From contig URAS01000005.1 of NCBI GenBank assembly GCA_900545825.1, forward strand, positions 93,446 to 157,445: a stretch of 64,000 bases of DNA, written 5' to 3'. Both the position numbers and the translations under genes were made by a program. This DNA is from an uncultured Actinomyces sp. Lineage in GTDB: Bacteria; Actinomycetota; Actinomycetes; Actinomycetales; Actinomycetaceae. Numbering within the stretch: position 1 is the stretch's first letter; each line of letters starts with the position of its first letter. Shown piece by piece: positions 8,049-16,140 of the stretch. Under the pieces are notes generated by a model. That model was not told where the DNA came from. It saw only the letters and a list, made by a program, of their open reading frames with translations, and searched no databases.

Positions 8049-9032
8049 GTGAATCTCATTTCACTTGAGCACCTGACGAAGGACTACGCGACCCGTCGCG
8101 CCCTCGACGACGTGTCCTTCGAGGTTCGCGCGGGCGAAATCTTCGGCTTCGTCGGGTCGAACGGCGCCGGCAAGACGACGACGATGCGGATCATGCTCGG
8201 CGTGACGACGGCGACCTCCGGCCGGGTGCTCTTCGACGGCGACCCGATCACCGCCGCCTCGCGCGCGACGATCGGCTACATGCCCGAGGAACGCGGCCTC
8301 TACCCGAAGATGCGCGTCCACGACCAGCTCGTCTATCTCGCGCGCCTCCACGGGCTCTCCCGCACCGAGGCCGACCGCAACGCCACCCACTGGGAGGACG
8401 CCCTGGGGATCGCCACGTACCGCGCCGACCGGGTCGAGGCGCTGTCGCTCGGCAACCAGCAGCGCGTCCAGCTGGCGTCCGCGCTGACCCACAACCCCGC
8501 CGCCCTCGTCCTCGACGAGCCCTTCTCCGGCCTCGATCCCCTGGCCGTCGACGCGATGTCGGCGGCGCTGCGCCAGCAGGCCGACGCCGGCATCCCCGTC
8601 CTCTTCTCGTCCCACCAGCTCGAGCTCGTCGAGAAGCTCTGCGACCGCGTCGGCATCCTCTCCGACGGCCGCCTCGTCGCCTGCGGCTCGATCCCCGAGC
8701 TGCGCGCCGGTGCCGTCACCCGCACGCGTTTTCGCGGCGACTCCCCCGCCCTCCGGGCCATCGCCGACGCCGCCAAGGCCGCCGGTCGAGAGGTTGTCCG
8801 GGTTGACTCACAGACGCTCCTCGTGTGCGGCGATAGCGGCGAGGACGCCGTCGCCCACCTGGCCCAGGCCGGGCTGGCCGCCGGCCACCTCACCGAGTTC
8901 TCGCCCTACCACGAGCCCCTCTCGCTCATGTACCGCGCGGTCGTCGACTCGTCGGCTCCCGAACCCGAAGCGCCCGAGCCGTCCCGCCCACGCCGCCGGT
9001 GGCGGCGTGGCGACCGAGGAGGTCGATCGTGA
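8049..9032 (+). CDS. ABC transporter ATP-binding protein (NatA-like exporter)
   Basis: 327 residues. Walker A is SNGAGKTT, the signature is LSLGNQQRVQLA, Walker B is ALVLDEPFSGLD, and the switch histidine is in SSHQLELVEKLC. The layout and the C-terminal extension of about 100 residues are typical of NatA/YhaQ-type ABC-2 exporters (Na+, drugs or peptides; substrate unknown). The permease gene overlaps its stop by 4 bases (GTGA), so the two form a complex. The C-terminal extension contains one copy of the 18-bp motif (8792-8809), read as VVRVDS. Confidence 0.88.
   Translation: MNLISLEHLTKDYATRRALDDVSFEVRAGEIFGFVGSNGAGKTTTMRIMLGVTTATSGRVLFDGDPITAASRATIGYMPEERGLYPKMRVHDQLVYLARLHGLSRTEADRNATHWEDALGIATYRADRVEALSLGNQQRVQLASALTHNPAALVLDEPFSGLDPLAVDAMSAALRQQADAGIPVLFSSHQLELVEKLCDRVGILSDGRLVACGSIPELRAGAVTRTRFRGDSPALRAIADAAKAAGREVVRVDSQTLLVCGDSGEDAVAHLAQAGLAAGHLTEFSPYHEPLSLMYRAVVDSSAPEPEAPEPSRPRRRWRRGDRGGRS
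8792..8809 (+). repeat. 18-bp motif, copy 1 (in ABC ATPase)
   Basis: GGTTGTCCGGGTTGACTC, read in frame as VVRVDS. Confidence 0.8.
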
Positions 9033-10228
9033 CCCAGGCCCTCATCATCGCGCGCCGCGAGATCGGCGTCCGCCTGGCCAGCAAGGCGACGATTCTCTCG
9101 ATGGTCATCGTCGTCCTTCTCGCCCTCCTCATCGGCGGGGGCTTCCGTGTCGCCGCCGACCAGCATTGGCTGGGCGACAAGACGTCGGTCGCCCTCACGC
9201 CCGAGACCCAGCCGTACGCGTCAACCCTCACCCACCTCGACGGGCCCGGCATGCCGACGTTCACCGTCCTTAGAGTCAACTCGGTCAACCAGGCCCGCGA
9301 GCGCGTGGCCAACGGCGACGTCGACTACGCGTTCGTCGAGGGCGCCAAGCCCGACACCTACCGGCTCATTACGGCCAGCCCCGTGACGATGACCGAGAAG
9401 GCGATCTTCACCCAGCTGGCCGCCAGCAACGCCTTGACGACCTACGTTCAGCAGCTCGGCGGGTCGGCGAGCGAGCTTAACGCGATCGTCAGGGACTCGC
9501 AGGTGTCGATCCAGTCGATCGAGGCGAACGGGCATGGTGACCTCGACCTGCGCGCCGCGATGCCGGCCGCGGTCATGATCTTCTTCATCTTTTTCGCCCT
9601 GACGATCGGCGCGAACATCCTCGGCCAGAGCGTCATCGAGGAGAAGTCGTCGCGCGTCATCGAGGTCCTCCTTGCGACCGTGAGGCCGCTGCAGCTCATG
9701 GTCGGCAAGGTCCTGGGCGTCGGGGTCGTTGTCCTCGTCCAGACCGCCGTCTACATCGCGGCAGCCTGGGTCGGCCTCGTCCTCTCGGGCTTCTCGCGCC
9801 TAATCTCGCTCGACCTCACGGGCACGCTCGCCCTCACCGCGCTCTTCGCCATCATCGGCTACTTCGGCTATGCCTTCCTCTACGCCGGACTGGCGTCGAC
9901 GGTCTCGCACGTCGAGGACTCCGGGCAGGCCCTCGCACCCGGCACCTTCCTCCTCCTCGTCGCGTTCTACGTCCCCTTCTTTGGCCTGATGATTCCCGGG
10001 GCGACAATCCTCCTCAAGGTCGGCACGTACATCCCATTCGTCTCGTGCTTCACCGCCGCGCCCGCGTACGCCCTCGGGGTGGTCTCGCTGCCGGCCGTCT
10101 TCATCGGCCTGGCGATCCAGGTGGTCGCGACCGTCCTCGTCGCCTGGCTGGCCGCCGTCGTCTACCGCCGGGCAATCCTCAACTTCGGGACGCGCCGTTC
10201 GGTCGTCGCGACGCTGCGTGGCGCGTGA
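9029..10228 (+). CDS. ABC-2 type permease (NatB-like)
   Basis: 399-residue membrane partner of the preceding ATPase. One N-terminal membrane segment (about 20-40) is followed by a large extracytoplasmic domain to about residue 175. Five or six membrane segments then follow, including the conserved EEKSSRVIEVLLATVRPLQLMVGK cytoplasmic helix (shown to residue limit only in part: EEKSSRVIEVLL). This is the NatB/YhaP architecture (ABC2_membrane_3). The start at GTG 9029 overlaps the ATPase stop and has GAGGAGG upstream. An antisense-oriented copy of the 18-bp motif lies at 9273-9290. Confidence 0.85.
   Translation: MTQALIIARREIGVRLASKATILSMVIVVLLALLIGGGFRVAADQHWLGDKTSVALTPETQPYASTLTHLDGPGMPTFTVLRVNSVNQARERVANGDVDYAFVEGAKPDTYRLITASPVTMTEKAIFTQLAASNALTTYVQQLGGSASELNAIVRDSQVSIQSIEANGHGDLDLRAAMPAAVMIFFIFFALTIGANILGQSVIEEKSSRVIEVLLATVRPLQLMVGKVLGVGVVVLVQTAVYIAAAWVGLVLSGFSRLISLDLTGTLALTALFAIIGYFGYAFLYAGLASTVSHVEDSGQALAPGTFLLLVAFYVPFFGLMIPGATILLKVGTYIPFVSCFTAAPAYALGVVSLPAVFIGLAIQVVATVLVAWLAAVVYRRAILNFGTRRSVVATLRGA
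9273..9290 (-). repeat. 18-bp motif, copy 2 (in ABC permease, reversed)
   Basis: On the minus strand GGTTGACCGAGTTGACTC. The gene runs on the plus strand, so here it is read as RVNSVN. This is the one strong copy lying antisense to its gene. Confidence 0.75.
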
Positions 10229-10278
10229 AAGCGCCCGACATCTCTCGACGTTTCGTTAGCTTGTTCCTCGTGGTTGGC

Positions 10279-10284
10279 CATAAT
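10279..10284 (+). promoter_or_regulatory. -10 box of purB (leaderless type)
   Basis: CATAAT, then GGAGGT, then ATG 10291: the same arrangement as at hisC. Confidence 0.5.
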
Positions 10285-10290
10285 GGAGGT

Positions 10291-11766
10291 ATGACTAGCG
10301 AGCCGAGCACCCACCTGCCCACGCCCACCACACACCTCTACGACCTCCAGCCCCCGATCGCCCTCGGGCCCCTCGACGGGCGCTACCGCGGCGTCACCCA
10401 GACCCTCGTCGACTACCTGTCCGAGGCCGCCCTCAACCGGGCGCGCATCCACGTCGAGGTCGAGTGGCTGATCTTCCTCACCGCCAACCGGGTGCTGCCC
10501 GGCGCACCCACGCTCTCCGACGCTGAGGTCGACTACCTCCGCGCCATCGTCACCGACTTCGACGCCGACGACATCGCCGAACTCAAGGCCACCGAGGACG
10601 TGACAAAGCACGACGTCAAGGCCGTCGAATACCTCGTCCGCCACCGCATGGAGCAGGCCCCCGAGGTGCTAGGCCCCGACACCCAGCTGCCTCAGCTGCT
10701 CCAGGCCGTCCACATCTTCTGCACGTCCGAGGACATCAACAACCTCTCGTACGCCCTGACGATCCGCGGCGCCGTCGAGGAGGTGTGGCTGCCGGCCGCC
10801 CGCGCAATGGTTGCCCGGGTTGACTCGCTGGCCCGCGAGAACGCCGACGTCCCCATGCTCGCTCACACGCACGGCCAGCCCGCGACCCCGGTGACGATGG
10901 GGAAGGAGCTGGCCGTTTTCGTCCACCGCCTCACCCGCCAGCTGCGCCGCATCGAGGCCACGCAGTACCTCGGCAAAATCAACGGCGCGACCGGCACGTG
11001 GGCCGCCCACGCCGTCGCCCTCCCGGAGGTCGACTGGCCGTCCCTCACGCGCCGCTTCGTCACCAGCCTGGGCCTCACGTGGAACCCGCTGACCACCCAG
11101 ATCGAGTCGCACGACTGGCAGGCCGAGCTGTACGCCGACGTCGCCCGCTTCAACCGGATCGCCCACAACCTCGCCACCGACGCGTGGACGTACATCTCGA
11201 TGGGCTACTTCCACCAGAACCTCGCCGCGCAGGGGTCGACCGGCTCGTCGACGATGCCCCACAAGGTCAACCCCATCCGCTTCGAGAACGCCGAGGCCAA
11301 CTTCGAGATCTCGACCGCCCTCCTCGACACGCTGGGCGCCACGCTCGTCACGTCGCGGATGCAGCGCGACCTCACGGACTCGACGACCCAGCGCAACGTC
11401 GGGACGGCGCTCGGGCACTCGCTGCTCGCCCTGTCGAACCTCTCGAAGGGCCTCGACGGGATCGACGTCGACGCGGCGTGCCTGGCGCGCGACCTCGACG
11501 CCAACTGGGAGGTGCTGGGCGAGGCCGTCCAGCAGGCCATGCGCGTCGCGGCGATCGCCGGGGTCGAGGGGATGGACAACCCCTACGAGCGCCTTAAGGA
11601 GCTGACCCGCGGCCACCGCGTCGACGGCGCCGCCATGCGCGAGTTCGTCGCCTCGCTCGGGCTGCCGGCCGACGCCGAGTCCCGGTTGCTCCAGTTGACG
11701 CCCGCCACCTATATTGGCTACTCGACCCAGCAGGCCAGCTGGCCGGGGACGGAGCTGACGGACTAG
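10291..11766 (+). CDS. purB: Adenylosuccinate lyase
   Basis: 491 residues, cytoplasmic homotetramer. It acts twice in purine synthesis, on SAICAR and on adenylosuccinate, releasing fumarate. Diagnostic segments are LGPLDGRY at the N-terminus, THGQPATPVTMGKE, and the fumarase/aspartase superfamily signature GSSTMPHKVNPI. It belongs to the E. coli-like PurB subtype. Upstream in-frame codons are rejected because the -10 box sits six bases before ATG 10291. The 18-bp motif at 10809-10826 encodes VARVDS. Confidence 0.95.
   Translation: MTSEPSTHLPTPTTHLYDLQPPIALGPLDGRYRGVTQTLVDYLSEAALNRARIHVEVEWLIFLTANRVLPGAPTLSDAEVDYLRAIVTDFDADDIAELKATEDVTKHDVKAVEYLVRHRMEQAPEVLGPDTQLPQLLQAVHIFCTSEDINNLSYALTIRGAVEEVWLPAARAMVARVDSLARENADVPMLAHTHGQPATPVTMGKELAVFVHRLTRQLRRIEATQYLGKINGATGTWAAHAVALPEVDWPSLTRRFVTSLGLTWNPLTTQIESHDWQAELYADVARFNRIAHNLATDAWTYISMGYFHQNLAAQGSTGSSTMPHKVNPIRFENAEANFEISTALLDTLGATLVTSRMQRDLTDSTTQRNVGTALGHSLLALSNLSKGLDGIDVDAACLARDLDANWEVLGEAVQQAMRVAAIAGVEGMDNPYERLKELTRGHRVDGAAMREFVASLGLPADAESRLLQLTPATYIGYSTQQASWPGTELTD
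10809..10826 (+). repeat. 18-bp motif, copy 3 (in purB)
   Basis: GGTTGCCCGGGTTGACTC, read as VARVDS. Confidence 0.8.
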
Positions 11767-11777
11767 CGACGAACGGA

Positions 11778-13553
11778 ATGACGATGGCGACGCGACTTGG
11801 CGGGACGCGGGGACCCAGGGCCCTCGCTACCCTGTCGTGTCTCGTCGCCCTCGCCGTCATCCCCGGGGTCGGCCTGGCCCAGGATTCGTCCGCCGCGCAC
11901 GCGGTCGCCGGGCCGTACATGACCGTTCCCACCGACGACGGCAACCAGGGCGGCCTCAGCGTCGACGAGGGCGCACCCGACGGCGTCGTCACGTACGACC
12001 AACGTGGCAACCGCGTCGGTGGTTCGGGTGGCGGGTCACAACCCAGCGCGGGCATACCCAGCAGCGGCGTCCAGCAACAGCAGGGCCAGTCGGGCCAGCA
12101 GAACTCCCAGGGGGCGAACCAGCAGGACCAGTCGGACGGGCAGCAGGGCTCGGCGGCGCCCTCGACCGGCCAGACGGCGTCGCTGTCGCCGACCTCGACC
12201 CAGACGGCGAGCAGCACCGCGCCCCAGACGCTCGACCCCGTGACGGACGACGACGAGGACACCCATAAGGTCGGGTTCTTTCGCCGCATCGGGGGCTTGT
12301 GGACGGTCGTCGCCATCCTCATCCTCCTCGGCGTCGCCGCCGCCGCGGTGATCGGGCTCAAGCGGTCGATCCGTTCCGACCGTGAGGCCGAGCGCACCGA
12401 GGACGCCGAGCGTCGTCACTTCGCCGCAGAGTACGAGCACGCGTGGCCGGACGCCTACTCAACGATCGACTACCCCGAGGCCCACCTGCCCGGCCCCGAC
12501 GAGGTGGCGGGTCCGGGTCCCGTCGACTCCTTCGACCACCTGGCCGTCGAGCCGGGCGACGCCGTCGACCTGCCCGCGCTCGCCGTCACCCAGCCGTGGC
12601 AGCAGACGCAGGTTCTCGAGGACGGCTATGCCGCCCCAGCCCCTGATGCCGCGCCCGCCGGGATGGTTGACCGGGTTGACTCGCAGGGGTACGGCGACGG
12701 ATACGCGGCCTACGGCGCGCCAGTCGACTATGCCGCCGACCAGTTCGCCGACTACGAGTCGGCACCCCAGACGCCCTCGCCCCATATACCCACGCCCGAG
12801 CAGTGGGACACGTACGGGTCGCCGTCACCTGACCTTGCGGTCGACGCCCGCCGGCAGGACGACCTCGACGTCCTCGGCTATGGCGTCCCGGCCGCCACGC
12901 GGCACGGCCGACCGACCCAGCCCCGCTACGCGCAGCCCCTCGACGATGCCGAGTGGCAGGACAGCAGGCGCTACGAGTCGACGAGCGACTACCGTCCGGC
13001 GCCGCGGACAATCGACCTGCCGCCTGACAGCTGGACCGACGTCCCACACGACCGGCCGACCACCCGTTACGCCCTCGACACGCCCGTCGTCGATGAGCAC
13101 CGCGACTGGAGCGAGCCGGAACCCGCCCGGCCCCCCGCGCGTCATTCGCGCGCGCTCGACCTGCCCCCCGACACGTCGGCGTCGGACACCTTTGTCGGCA
13201 AGCTCCTCACCGCCGAGGCCGACTCGGCCAGCCGGGATCGCGGCCGCCACGCCGTCCCCCGGCCGCCCGCGCACCGCGGCGCCGAACCCGCCCAGCCCAC
13301 GCTGACCGAGGCCGACATCGTCGACGAGGGGCTGAGCGAGGCCGACTCGGCGAATCCGACGACGCTCAGCCACGCCCTCGAGGCGCCGCTCGTCGACCCC
13401 TCCCCGAACCTCACCTATCCGGCCTCCAGGCCCGACGCCGACGCGATCACCAGCACGCTGTCGGTCGCATCCGATCCTGAGGCCCCGGCGCCCGCCGAGG
13501 TCGATCGGCGCATCGCCCAGCGCGCCCGCGGGTACTTTTCCGACGACCTCTAG
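11778..13553 (+). CDS. Uncharacterised single-pass membrane protein with long acidic tail
   Basis: 591 residues of unknown family. A signal peptide (ALATLSCLVALAVIPGVGLA) is followed by a Gly/Gln/Ser-rich extracytoplasmic stretch to about residue 160. A membrane segment follows near 172-192 (WTVVAILILLGVAAAAVIG), then basic residues and a tail of about 390 residues rich in Asp, Pro, Ala and Tyr, probably cytoplasmic and disordered. The stop of purB lies 11 bases upstream. A second ATG at 11784 is equally possible as start. The tail carries the 18-bp motif (12665) as VDRVDS. The layout suggests an envelope scaffold or anchoring protein, but this is inference. Confidence 0.6.
   Translation: MTMATRLGGTRGPRALATLSCLVALAVIPGVGLAQDSSAAHAVAGPYMTVPTDDGNQGGLSVDEGAPDGVVTYDQRGNRVGGSGGGSQPSAGIPSSGVQQQQGQSGQQNSQGANQQDQSDGQQGSAAPSTGQTASLSPTSTQTASSTAPQTLDPVTDDDEDTHKVGFFRRIGGLWTVVAILILLGVAAAAVIGLKRSIRSDREAERTEDAERRHFAAEYEHAWPDAYSTIDYPEAHLPGPDEVAGPGPVDSFDHLAVEPGDAVDLPALAVTQPWQQTQVLEDGYAAPAPDAAPAGMVDRVDSQGYGDGYAAYGAPVDYAADQFADYESAPQTPSPHIPTPEQWDTYGSPSPDLAVDARRQDDLDVLGYGVPAATRHGRPTQPRYAQPLDDAEWQDSRRYESTSDYRPAPRTIDLPPDSWTDVPHDRPTTRYALDTPVVDEHRDWSEPEPARPPARHSRALDLPPDTSASDTFVGKLLTAEADSASRDRGRHAVPRPPAHRGAEPAQPTLTEADIVDEGLSEADSANPTTLSHALEAPLVDPSPNLTYPASRPDADAITSTLSVASDPEAPAPAEVDRRIAQRARGYFSDDL
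12665..12682 (+). repeat. 18-bp motif, copy 4
   Basis: GGTTGACCGGGTTGACTC, read as VDRVDS. This is the clearest form of the direct repeat GGTTGAC-CG-GGTTGAC. Confidence 0.8.
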
Positions 13554-13565
13554 GAGCGGCCGCCG

Positions 13566-14204
13566 CTAGAGCGGCTCGCCGTAGCGAGCCCTGGCCTGAT
13601 CGGGCGTGAGGATCGCCCCGCCGCCGATCGCTTCGAGACCCAGCGCCCACGGCCGGTCGATCTGGACGGGCACAATCATCACTTCCAGCGCCGGGTAGCA
13701 CGCCCCGGCGCAGCGCCATGCCGCCTCGGTCACGTGGTCGAGGAGGGCGACGGCGGTCTGGTAGGACTCGGACGATCCGGACCCATCGTCACCGACCCCG
13801 CCGGGTCGGGCGTTCCACGACCGCCGGGCGACCCAGCCGGCCGGCGCCTTGAGCGCCAGGCGCGCCTGATCCGCCGGGGCAACGCCGGCCCACGAGGGGT
13901 CAAGCTCGTCCGGATTGATCCCGCAGTCGTCGCCGTGGACCCAGGCGCGGACGATCACGCGCGTGCTCGAACCCAGCCGGCGGACGAGCTTTACGTCAAC
14001 CCGGTCAACCTCTTTCATCGACGAGATCGCGTCGGCGATCGTCGCCTGTTGGCTCTTGCGGTCGACCTCGTCGACCTTGCGGGGTCCGGTCGCGCGCGCC
14101 ACTTTCGTCACCGTCATCAGCGACCGGTGGGCACCCCGCACGGCCTTGCGCAGCGCGGGCGAGTGGATGACGGGGAGCCGCTTGGCGTCATTGCCTTGCG
14201 TCAT
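13566..14204 (-). CDS. Uncharacterised 212-residue protein
   Basis: I do not recognise the family. It has no membrane segment. It contains a basic N-terminal third (KRLPVIHSPALRKAVRGAHR), a VDVKLVRRLGSSTRVIVRAWV beta-rich segment of which only VDVKLVRRLG is conserved-looking, and a C-terminus TPDQARARYGEPL. ATG 14204 has AAGGAGG upstream and overlaps the end of the hydrolase gene by 17 bases, so the two are translationally coupled and probably work together. Codons 13995-14010 carry the 18-bp motif on the minus strand, in sense. Confidence 0.6.
   Translation of the reverse strand: MTQGNDAKRLPVIHSPALRKAVRGAHRSLMTVTKVARATGPRKVDEVDRKSQQATIADAISSMKEVDRVDVKLVRRLGSSTRVIVRAWVHGDDCGINPDELDPSWAGVAPADQARLALKAPAGWVARRSWNARPGGVGDDGSGSSESYQTAVALLDHVTEAAWRCAGACYPALEVMIVPVQIDRPWALGLEAIGGGAILTPDQARARYGEPL
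13995..14010 (-). repeat. 18-bp motif, copy 5 (16 of 18 positions)
   Basis: On the minus strand GGTTGACCGGGTTGAC, ending GT instead of TC. It is read as VDRVD in its gene. Confidence 0.7.
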
Positions 14205-15702
14205 GGGGGGCCTCCTTGGTCGCTTTCGGGTCGAGGACGTCTTGGTAGAGCTCGTAGAAGAACACGCGCCCGGGCTCGTTGAGGTGCCGCTGGTGGCGCG
14301 GATAGAAGTCAGAGATTGCCGCCCACGCCCGTCCGACGTTCGAGCCGGGCATCGCCCGCGCGTACTCGGCGACGATCCGCGCCGTCGACGCATAGGTGGT
14401 CGCCGCGTGGGCGTAGTAGAGGACGCCGGATTCGGGCGGGTTGAGCGACCGCTCGAACACGGCAACCCGGGGGTCGACCTCGCCGGCCAAGCCACCGAAT
14501 AGGGGGATCGCGTCCTGGGCGTGGCGGAGGGCGAGGACGGCCGCGTCCTCCGGCGCCGGCATCCTCCCGATGGGGCCGCCCGCCGACGCGACGGCGCGCA
14601 CCGTGTAGGGCGTCGCCGGGTCGGCCGCGAGCGCCATCGCCACCATCGCGCCCTGCGAGTGGCCGATGAGGAGGACTTCCTGTTGGGCGAGATCCTCGGG
14701 GGTCGTGATGCCGACGCTGGCCATGGCGTCGAGGATCGCCCGGTTGACCGCGCGACGCTGGTTCGACGCGAGGCCGAGGACCTCCATCATGTTGGCCTGG
14801 GGGTCGGCGGGGTTCGGGGTCGTCCCCATCGTCAGGTGGTCGGTGCCGGGGATCTCGACGATCCACCGCATCGACGTGTGGAGGACGCGCGTGTAGACGC
14901 CGCGTAGCGGGCGCCGCCACGCCTGGTCGACGTCGCCGACGCGGATGACCTTGAGGAGCGAGCCGTAGGTCGACGCGTAGGTCAGCTCGTCGATGTTCTC
15001 GAAGCTGGCCCCCAAATCGACCGGCGGAGTCAACCTGGTCAACTGCGGTGCGGGCGGGTCGTCGCGGGTCATGTCGACCGGGCGGACGTGGAAGTCGCCC
15101 GCGCGGAAGACCCCGGCGGCCTCGGTGAGCGCCAGCCACACGGTCATGACCGTCGCGTACCCGTCGGTGGGGATGCGCTGCAGCCGGTCGCGGTTGCGCG
15201 GGGTGTTGCCAGGCTTCGTCGCGAGGACGACGCGCATCGCTCCCCGCGACAGGTGCGACACGAGCGAGCCGACGTTCTGGCCCGCGGCGATCGTCGCCCA
15301 CCCCAGCCAGGGGTAGGCGAAGTAGGCGCGCTGCATGTCCTCGAGGGCGTCGGCCATCCGCGCCCGCGACCGCCCGTCGAGGCTGGCCAGGCGGTTGCCG
15401 TTGGACAGGGGGATCCCGCCGAGAATGTTCGCGGCGGTCGACATCGCCATCGCCTCGACGACGCCGCGTGCCGGAGTCACCCACAGGCGGGCGCCCTGCA
15501 GCCGCTCGAGTTTGCGGTGGCGGCGCCACTTGGCGCGCTGCATCTGGCCCGTCACCTCGATGTACGGCTGACGGACGCGGCTGTGGGCTCGCCAGCGCAG
15601 CGTGTTGACGCGTTGGCTGGCGTCCTTAACAAGGTCGTCGCGCTCACTGTCAACGCGTGCCCGTAACGCGTCGACGCTGCGATCTATTCCCGGTGTTCGC
15701 AC
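14188..15702 (-). CDS. Alpha/beta-hydrolase fold protein of unknown substrate
   Basis: 504 residues. The nucleophile elbow GHSQGAM in LLIGHSQGAMVAMALA (about residue 350) identifies a serine hydrolase of the alpha/beta fold. The N-terminal third is a charged helical region (SQRVNTLRWRAHSRVRQPYI) without a signal peptide, and about residue 100-180 is weakly hydrophobic. The closest general description is a lipase/esterase-like domain protein; the substrate is not inferable. The start is GTG 15702. It is the first of a two-gene unit with the overlapping 212-residue gene. A copy of the 18-bp motif lies at 15027-15044 in sense, but in a shifted frame (read LTRLT). Confidence 0.7.
   Translation of the reverse strand: MRTPGIDRSVDALRARVDSERDDLVKDASQRVNTLRWRAHSRVRQPYIEVTGQMQRAKWRRHRKLERLQGARLWVTPARGVVEAMAMSTAANILGGIPLSNGNRLASLDGRSRARMADALEDMQRAYFAYPWLGWATIAAGQNVGSLVSHLSRGAMRVVLATKPGNTPRNRDRLQRIPTDGYATVMTVWLALTEAAGVFRAGDFHVRPVDMTRDDPPAPQLTRLTPPVDLGASFENIDELTYASTYGSLLKVIRVGDVDQAWRRPLRGVYTRVLHTSMRWIVEIPGTDHLTMGTTPNPADPQANMMEVLGLASNQRRAVNRAILDAMASVGITTPEDLAQQEVLLIGHSQGAMVAMALAADPATPYTVRAVASAGGPIGRMPAPEDAAVLALRHAQDAIPLFGGLAGEVDPRVAVFERSLNPPESGVLYYAHAATTYASTARIVAEYARAMPGSNVGRAWAAISDFYPRHQRHLNEPGRVFFYELYQDVLDPKATKEAPHDARQ
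15027..15044 (-). repeat. 18-bp motif, copy 6
   Basis: On the minus strand AGTTGACCAGGTTGACTC, two differences from consensus. It is read in a different frame from the other copies (LTRLT), which argues for a DNA-level constraint. Confidence 0.7.
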
Positions 15703-15741
15703 GTCGCTAATTCTGTCACGTCTAAGGTGAGCCTGCCCGCT

Positions 15742-15786
15742 TAGGCGCGCTACCCTCGCAGTGGGGCCGCCCGATTGGCGCGCCTA
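15742..15786. promoter_or_regulatory. Inverted repeat around the copZA promoter
   Basis: TAGGCGCGC (15742-15750) and GCGCGCCTA (15778-15786) flank TACCCT (15751-15756), a plausible -10 box. It may bind a copper-responsive repressor or form a leader hairpin. It does not match the usual CsoR consensus that I know. Confidence 0.35.
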
Positions 15787-15805
15787 CCTAAAGAAAGGAC
15801 TGTCC

Positions 15806-16039
15806 ATGTTCGGTCGCAAGAAGCTTACCGTCGACGTTTCGGGCCTCACCTGCGCCCACTGCCAGCAGCACGTCACCGACGCCCTCTCGGGCCTCGAGGG
15901 CGTGAAGAAGGCCGAGGTCGACCTCGTCCCGAATGGCGTGTCGCACGCCCACGTCACCTACTCCGGCGAGGTGTCGGATGCCGACATCACCGCGGCGGTT
16001 GCCGACGCCGGCTACGAGGTCGTGACGATCACGCGCTGA
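15806..16039 (+). CDS. copZ: Copper chaperone CopZ-type HMA protein
   Basis: A 77-residue single HMA domain. The metal-binding pair is in GLTCAHC (C16 and C19), and the fold runs to VADAGYEVVTI. It carries Cu(I) in the cytoplasm to the transporter encoded 100 bases downstream. AAGAAAGGAC precedes ATG 15806. The partner CopA lacks an N-terminal HMA, so this protein is the likely delivery route. Confidence 0.88.
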   Translation: MFGRKKLTVDVSGLTCAHCQQHVTDALSGLEGVKKAEVDLVPNGVSHAHVTYSGEVSDADITAAVADAGYEVVTITR

Positions 16040-16140
16040 TCGCTCCCGCGGCGCCAAGCCCACGTCCGGCGTCCACGCCCGCGCGGGCTTGGCGCCCAAC
16101 CCCGTCACCCACCCTTTTCCCTCCGACCCGAAGGAGCCCC

